From positions 1 through 5,831 of the forward strand of contig DAOUPU010000165.1 in NCBI GenBank assembly GCA_030625995.1: DNA of 5,831 bases. Direction: 5' to 3'. Position 1 is the stretch's first letter, and every line of letters begins with the position of its first letter. The notes beneath the pieces are model-generated. The model searched no databases. It saw only the letters and a list, made by a program, of their open reading frames with translations, and was not told where the DNA came from. A program made the translations under genes and the position numbers. The stretch is from Flavobacteriaceae bacterium (GTDB lineage Bacteria > Bacteroidota > Bacteroidia > Flavobacteriales > Flavobacteriaceae). Below are positions 5,729 through 5,831 of the stretch, piece after piece.

Positions 5729-5831
5729 ATGAAAATTCAAAAATCAACTTTAGATTTTTTAGAAGTTCTAAAGGAAAATAATAATCGGGAATGGTTCAAT
5801 GAGCATAAAATAGCATTTAAAAAGGAGCAGA
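5729..5831 (+). CDS. DUF2461 family protein, N-terminal fragment (cut by window edge)
   Basis: The first 34 codons of a gene running off the right edge. The peptide begins MKIQKSTLDFLEVLKENNN and continues REWFNEHKIAFKKEQ. The pattern F-L-x-x-L-K-x-N-N-[ND]-R-E-W-F-x-x-x-K is the hallmark N-terminus of the DUF2461 (TIGR02453) family, a bacterial protein of roughly 220 residues with no established function. Only about 15% of the protein is present, so integrity cannot be judged. It is on the same strand as acs but separated by 264 bp containing the repeat array, so it is probably not part of that operon. Confidence 0.85.
   Translation, partial: MKIQKSTLDFLEVLKENNNREWFNEHKIAFKKEQ

Overview
The window looks like a low-GC Bacteroidota chromosome, probably an aquatic or marine heterotroph. 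Three things point there: AT-rich gene spacing with few Shine-Dalgarno sites, several TAnnTTTG-type boxes like the Bacteroidota -7 element, and protein sequences (UvrB, Acs) that read like that phylum. The genus cannot be fixed from the sequence alone. The genes are ordinary core metabolism and repair. I found no mobile element, CRISPR array, tRNA or rRNA, and no convincing new multi-gene system.

Layout. Positions 1-1165 (minus strand) hold the N-terminal 388 codons of uvrB, cut by the left edge. A 270-bp divergent spacer (1166-1435) follows. It carries a possible 26-codon reading frame and, overlapping its end, a nested set of inverted repeats ending in six T's. Positions 1436-1693 encode a two-helix DUF4212 protein. 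After only 19 nt, 1713-3419 encodes its usual partner, a sodium:solute symporter of the VC_2705 type. A 137-bp spacer with a possible promoter leads to acetyl-CoA synthetase (3557-5464). Three bases after the acs stop begins a 147-bp array of 7-bp units (5468-5614) that changes sequence type midway without losing register. A hairpin-containing spacer follows, then the first 34 codons of a DUF2461 protein (5729 to the right edge).

How the genes fit together. The DUF4212 subunit and the symporter very likely form one Na+-driven carboxylate uptake system. Acs downstream converts acetate, ATP and CoA to acetyl-CoA, so the three genes read as an acetate (or short-chain carboxylate) scavenging cassette. 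It is analogous to E. coli acs-yjcH-actP but has a different small subunit and a different gene order. uvrB and the DUF2461 gene appear to be unrelated neighbours.

The points most worth a second look are the heptamer array, the structured leader with the small frame upstream of the transporter genes, substitutions at presumed ligand-contact positions in Acs, and a calcium-loop-like motif in the symporter.
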